From Haliscomenobacter hydrossis DSM 1100 (lineage in GTDB: Bacteria > Bacteroidota > Bacteroidia > Chitinophagales > Saprospiraceae), in NCBI RefSeq assembly GCF_000212735.1, contig NC_015510.1:1-64000 (forward strand): 64,000 bases of DNA. Reading direction: 5' to 3'. Positions 60,914 through 64,000 of the stretch are shown piece after piece. The notes under the pieces were generated by a model. It was not told the DNA's origin and ran no database searches. It worked only from the letters and a program-made list of their open reading frames with translations. The position numbers and the translations under genes are program-made. Within the stretch, counting starts at the first letter, position 1; each line of letters begins with the position of its first letter.

Positions 60914-63355
60914 CTAATCTTCGTCCTCGGCCTCTACCTCAATCGGGATAACAAAGGCGCTGCGCCGGGGTGCGGGTACCACGGCATTTCGCCCCCTTAC
61001 TGCTTTCCAGATGACTTCGGTGAAGGCCATATCTGGTGCACGATCTTCTTTCTCCAGGTTGAATTGATACGATAATTTTGACCAATAATCGTCAATGGTA
61101 TTGCGGGCAGTCAAGCTGATTTGATTGGCTTTGGCCTCGTAAGGTGCATAATCTGGTGTACGGGTGAAACAGGCATACATGGGTTTGGCAGCGGCATCGT
61201 ACTGACTCATCGGTGTTAGCCCCAGGATCAACTCCATGGTGCGCAACACACTAGATGTAGAATACATGCTGTGCTCGATGTGTTTGCGCTTGGTATAGGG
61301 ACTGATCACCAAGCAAGGAGAGCGGTGCGCGTCTACATGGTCGGGGCCATTTTGGGCGTCGTCTTCTACCACGAAAACCGCTGATTCTTTCCAGATTTTA
61401 CTCTTTGAAAGGTGTTCCACAAACCGTCCAACCGCCAGGTCATTATCAGCCACCATTGCCGCAGGAGATGGCACCCCTACCCTAGCGCCTGCTGTATGGT
61501 CGTTGCCAAAACGGACAAAGTTCATTCTGGGCACTTGATTGATCGCCTGTAAAGAGTCGAAATCAGTTTTCCAGCGCTCAAATCGCAAAATATCTTGAAT
61601 AGCGAGGTTGTATCCCGCAAATGTTGTGCACAAATGACCTTTCAGGTTGGGCATATAGGTTTGTCCGTAATCCGCCCAAATGCCGTAACTGCGGTAACTC
61701 AGCCCTGCTTCTTTACACTTATCCCACAAAAAACCTCCTTTTGACCAGGCTATTGATTTTGAACCTTCGTAGTCATAGGTTCCACCCCGCCCTCCGTAAC
61801 TGGTTGGCCAGTTTTTTTCCACGTAGTCATTGGCATAGGCCGAAGTAGACCAATTATGCCCATCTGCACTGACTTCCGCATCCACGTAAAAATTGTCCAA
61901 AAGAACAAACTCGCGGGCCAAAGCGTGCATGTTCGGGGACACCGTATCCGGGAACAAACATAGACTGGGATCGCCGTTCCCCTCTTTCATGTCGCCAAAC
62001 ACTTGGTCGTAGGTACGGTTTTCCTTGATGATGTAAAAAACGTATTTGATCGGTGAAGGCTCTCCTACCTTGCGTGGAATGGGATTGCCCGCTTCGCCTT
62101 CCGTAACGAGTTCTTTATTTTTTTCGTAAGGTGTGTTTTGGTAGACCAAGCGCGTGAATGCGGGCAATTCTTCCCGTGTTGGAACGGGGATCACTGATAA
62201 TGTGCCTTTAAACAACCCGGCAATGTACTCGGTTTCTTTGGTTCTGGCTTTGTAGGGATTAGGCCCATTGGGGTTGGCTTTCGAGGTGAGTCCTTTGCCA
62301 TTGATAACCAATAGATTGTTGTTGGAAAAACGCACCGAGGTAGGATACCAGCCTGTCGGCACAAAACCCAATGACTTACTTTTGCGCGGCTCGCTTACAT
62401 CAAACAAGGCCAGACAGTTGTTGTCAGCGTTGGCTACGGCCAGGGTTTTGCCATCTTCCGAAATGGCAATGGAATTGCTGGTAGAGCCAATGGGAGCATC
62501 GGGATACAAGGAAGCCACAATGGTTTCCACTACCCTTTTTTCGGTCAAATCGATCACTGAAACGGCATTGTCATCGGCAGAAGCTACGAATAGCAGCGCT
62601 CCATTTTTACTAAAAACCATTTCATTGGGATGTGAACCCACCGCAATTTCAGTTTCCATTTGTGCCGTTTCGGTATCGTAAACGCCAACACTGGATGCAC
62701 CCCACAGGGTAATGTAGAGTTTTTTACCATCTGGACCCAGGTTACAAGTATAGGCCGGGGCTTTTAGTTTTGTCTTTTTGAAAAGCGTCTTGTTCCCAAC
62801 ATTAAAGTCATAAAGTGCACTGTCGCCTTTGGTTACACAATACAAGTGTTGTTCATCAGCAGATAAGGCTAAACCAGCGGGGGAAGCAGCTCCGCGCGGC
62901 CAGCGGTTGCCCAACACCAAACTATCTTTGAGTTTCAGTCGGTCATTTTCAATGCTGTACACTTTAATCATGTTGTCGTATCCGGCAGAAGCATAAAGCG
63001 TTTTAGCGTCTTTTGTCAGCGCCAATCCGTACCAGGCTTTGGGAATGTCCAGTTCATGCAGTACTTTTTGATTGGGTACGTCGATCCACATCAGGCTGTG
63101 TTTGGATTGTCCGTTGTTGCTGATCGCTGCGCGGGTTTGGTCGGCAGATAAAACCAGATTGAGGGGTAAATCACCCAATTCAATTTGTTTTCCAAGGGGG
63201 GTTAGAGACCAGCCGTTAGGCAAAAGTAATTTTTCAACCTTCCCATAGCGGCCAAGGGTAAGCGAAGCTTGTTTTGTTTTGTTACACGCACTCGTGAGTG
63301 CGATAATGACCAAAAAGCCGAAGAAAAGCGGATACTTGTGTCTCATGTGTTGCAT
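60914..63355 (-). CDS. YncE-like propeller/alkaline-phosphatase-type lipoprotein
   Basis: 813 aa. Lipobox TSAC near residue 24. Residues about 40-370 form a YncE-type seven-bladed propeller of YVTN-like repeats (LYASAGYDNMIKVYSIEND, LFVASADDNAVSVIDLTEK, LAVANADNNCLALFDVSEP). Residues about 430-790 are a phosphoesterase/acid-phosphatase-type domain with YIIKENRTYDQVFGDM, LLDNFYVDAEVSADGHNW, AVFVVEDDAQNGPDHVDAHR and SPYTKR. Both parts are frequently fused in Bacteroidota. Probably releases phosphate from extracellular esters. Confidence 0.9.
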   Translation of the reverse strand: MQHMRHKYPLFFGFLVIIALTSACNKTKQASLTLGRYGKVEKLLLPNGWSLTPLGKQIELGDLPLNLVLSADQTRAAISNNGQSKHSLMWIDVPNQKVLHELDIPKAWYGLALTKDAKTLYASAGYDNMIKVYSIENDRLKLKDSLVLGNRWPRGAASPAGLALSADEQHLYCVTKGDSALYDFNVGNKTLFKKTKLKAPAYTCNLGPDGKKLYITLWGASSVGVYDTETAQMETEIAVGSHPNEMVFSKNGALLFVASADDNAVSVIDLTEKRVVETIVASLYPDAPIGSTSNSIAISEDGKTLAVANADNNCLALFDVSEPRKSKSLGFVPTGWYPTSVRFSNNNLLVINGKGLTSKANPNGPNPYKARTKETEYIAGLFKGTLSVIPVPTREELPAFTRLVYQNTPYEKNKELVTEGEAGNPIPRKVGEPSPIKYVFYIIKENRTYDQVFGDMKEGNGDPSLCLFPDTVSPNMHALAREFVLLDNFYVDAEVSADGHNWSTSAYANDYVEKNWPTSYGGRGGTYDYEGSKSIAWSKGGFLWDKCKEAGLSYRSYGIWADYGQTYMPNLKGHLCTTFAGYNLAIQDILRFERWKTDFDSLQAINQVPRMNFVRFGNDHTAGARVGVPSPAAMVADNDLAVGRFVEHLSKSKIWKESAVFVVEDDAQNGPDHVDAHRSPCLVISPYTKRKHIEHSMYSTSSVLRTMELILGLTPMSQYDAAAKPMYACFTRTPDYAPYEAKANQISLTARNTIDDYWSKLSYQFNLEKEDRAPDMAFTEVIWKAVRGRNAVVPAPRRSAFVIPIEVEAEDED

Positions 63356-63574
63356 TATTTTAGAAAAGTTCTATAAAAATCTTAACAATTGCCAATAGTT
63401 TATAGCATCTTGAGTTAAGAGTTTGTGAAACATGCCCTATTTTACGTTACTTTTCGCCCAAAACGAGTTATTAGATAGAAATGTCATTATAATGTAAAGG
63501 AAATAGCCAAGAACCGCTGCTCTTTACTGTTGCGATCTCCTTTATCACATGACAAACCCTACAAAATATTGGTC

Positions 63575-64000
63575 ATGAAAACTGAAATTAAAGAATTGGT
63601 TGCTGAGGGGAAGCTGGATGAAGCACTCGATAGGTTGGTTGCCTACCTGGAAGGCCAGATTGAACAATTTTCCCCTTTATACCGTGCTGCACGTGTAGCA
63701 CAAAGTGAATTCAATCAAAGCAAAGAGAAAGAACTACAGGGAATTTTGAGTGAAGACCAAATCCGCCTGTCCAACAACCTGGCGATCAACCGGATTTTGG
63801 AAATTCTGGAACAGTTGGAACGTAGGCCAGCTGATGCGCCATCAACTGCAGTCAGCAACAAATGGTGGTGGTATGCTGCGGGCGGGGCAGGAGCCGTAGT
63901 GGCTATTTTTTTCATCTGGAAAGGATTAAACCCCAATCAAAATGTTAAACCAGAACAGCCTCAAAACCCAGTAGACAGCACCCTAGTAGTAGAAAAACCT
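63575..64000 (+). CDS. EAD11-like membrane protein, truncated by window end
   Basis: 142 codons, open at the window edge. The first 85 residues are a charged four-helix-like domain (MKTEIKELVAEGKLDEALDR, SEDQIRLSNNLAINRILEIL) with the signature of effector-associated domain 11, a DD/CARD-like adaptor domain of bacterial conflict systems. A TM helix follows (about 97-113, YAAGGAGAVVAIFFIWKG), then a Pro/Gln/Val-rich linker that continues outside. The downstream effector or sensor part is not visible. Divergent from the phosphoesterase gene (219-bp gap). Confidence 0.65.
   Translation, partial: MKTEIKELVAEGKLDEALDRLVAYLEGQIEQFSPLYRAARVAQSEFNQSKEKELQGILSEDQIRLSNNLAINRILEILEQLERRPADAPSTAVSNKWWWYAAGGAGAVVAIFFIWKGLNPNQNVKPEQPQNPVDSTLVVEKP

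Overview
The window reads as chromosomal DNA of a Bacteroidota species, most likely a Saprospiraceae member of the Haliscomenobacter type (inference, from memory of the group). Signs of this: a fused ccoNO oxidase gene, a carboxypeptidase-regulatory TonB receptor, several LytTR/His_kinase pairs, bacillithiol-linked YtxJ, an EAD-type domain, GC near the high 40s, and promoter cores of the Bacteroidota form TAnnTTTG. The window starts just upstream of dnaA, so it lies next to the replication-initiation locus, although no DnaA-box cluster is visible in the first 105 bases.

Layout: 0.1-1.6 kb dnaA. 1.7-4.6 kb an ECF sigma factor with a coupled membrane protein, divergent from a CotH-kinase lipoprotein. 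4.6-11.0 kb a minus-strand cbb3 oxidase operon (ccoS-ccoNO-ccoQ-ccoP-ccoG-fixH-SafE-like) behind an FNR/CRP-type palindrome and divided by three long palindromic repeats. 11.2-13.7 kb dienelactone hydrolase and Uma2 nuclease genes, with an intact 871-bp IS5-family element next to them. 13.7-18.2 kb a WG-repeat protein, a BCCT transporter, an MBL-fold hydrolase and tRNA-Asn. 18.3-20.2 kb a LytTR two-component pair. 20.4-23.2 kb small secreted proteins, a gene remnant and a sialidase-fold protein.

23.3-30.0 kb is the most system-like accessory region: three AhpD-type paralogues around an MFS transporter and a TonB receptor. 30-35 kb holds small membrane genes, DUF5690, a DinB/YtxJ pair, a secreted nuclease and a decayed TonB receptor. 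35-46 kb is metabolic: GH130-like protein, TesB, Xaa-Pro aminopeptidase, a sugar-isomerase-like protein, amidase, and a CBM20-GH77 glucanotransferase. 45.9-47.2 kb has a probable 6S-like RNA with its own promoter and a Cys-loop-type ligand-gated channel. 47-53.6 kb is a run of small hypotheticals, GNATs, a LytTR regulator coupled to rdgB, NTF2-fold and DUF1772 proteins. 53.7-64 kb has a haloperoxidase with two PAP2-like modules, a second LytTR pair, DUF4259, Nnr, an M48 protease, a YncE/phosphoesterase lipoprotein, and the start of an EAD11-like membrane protein cut by the window end.

Non-coding architecture is unusually visible. One class is long intergenic palindromes built from short repeated units such as GTTGAT, GTTCGGG and GTTGAAGA, found between genes at six loci. 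A second class is long imperfect hairpins placed just upstream of two start codons. Strong intrinsic terminators separate many of the operons. Protein assignments rest on motif recognition by eye; no database search was run.
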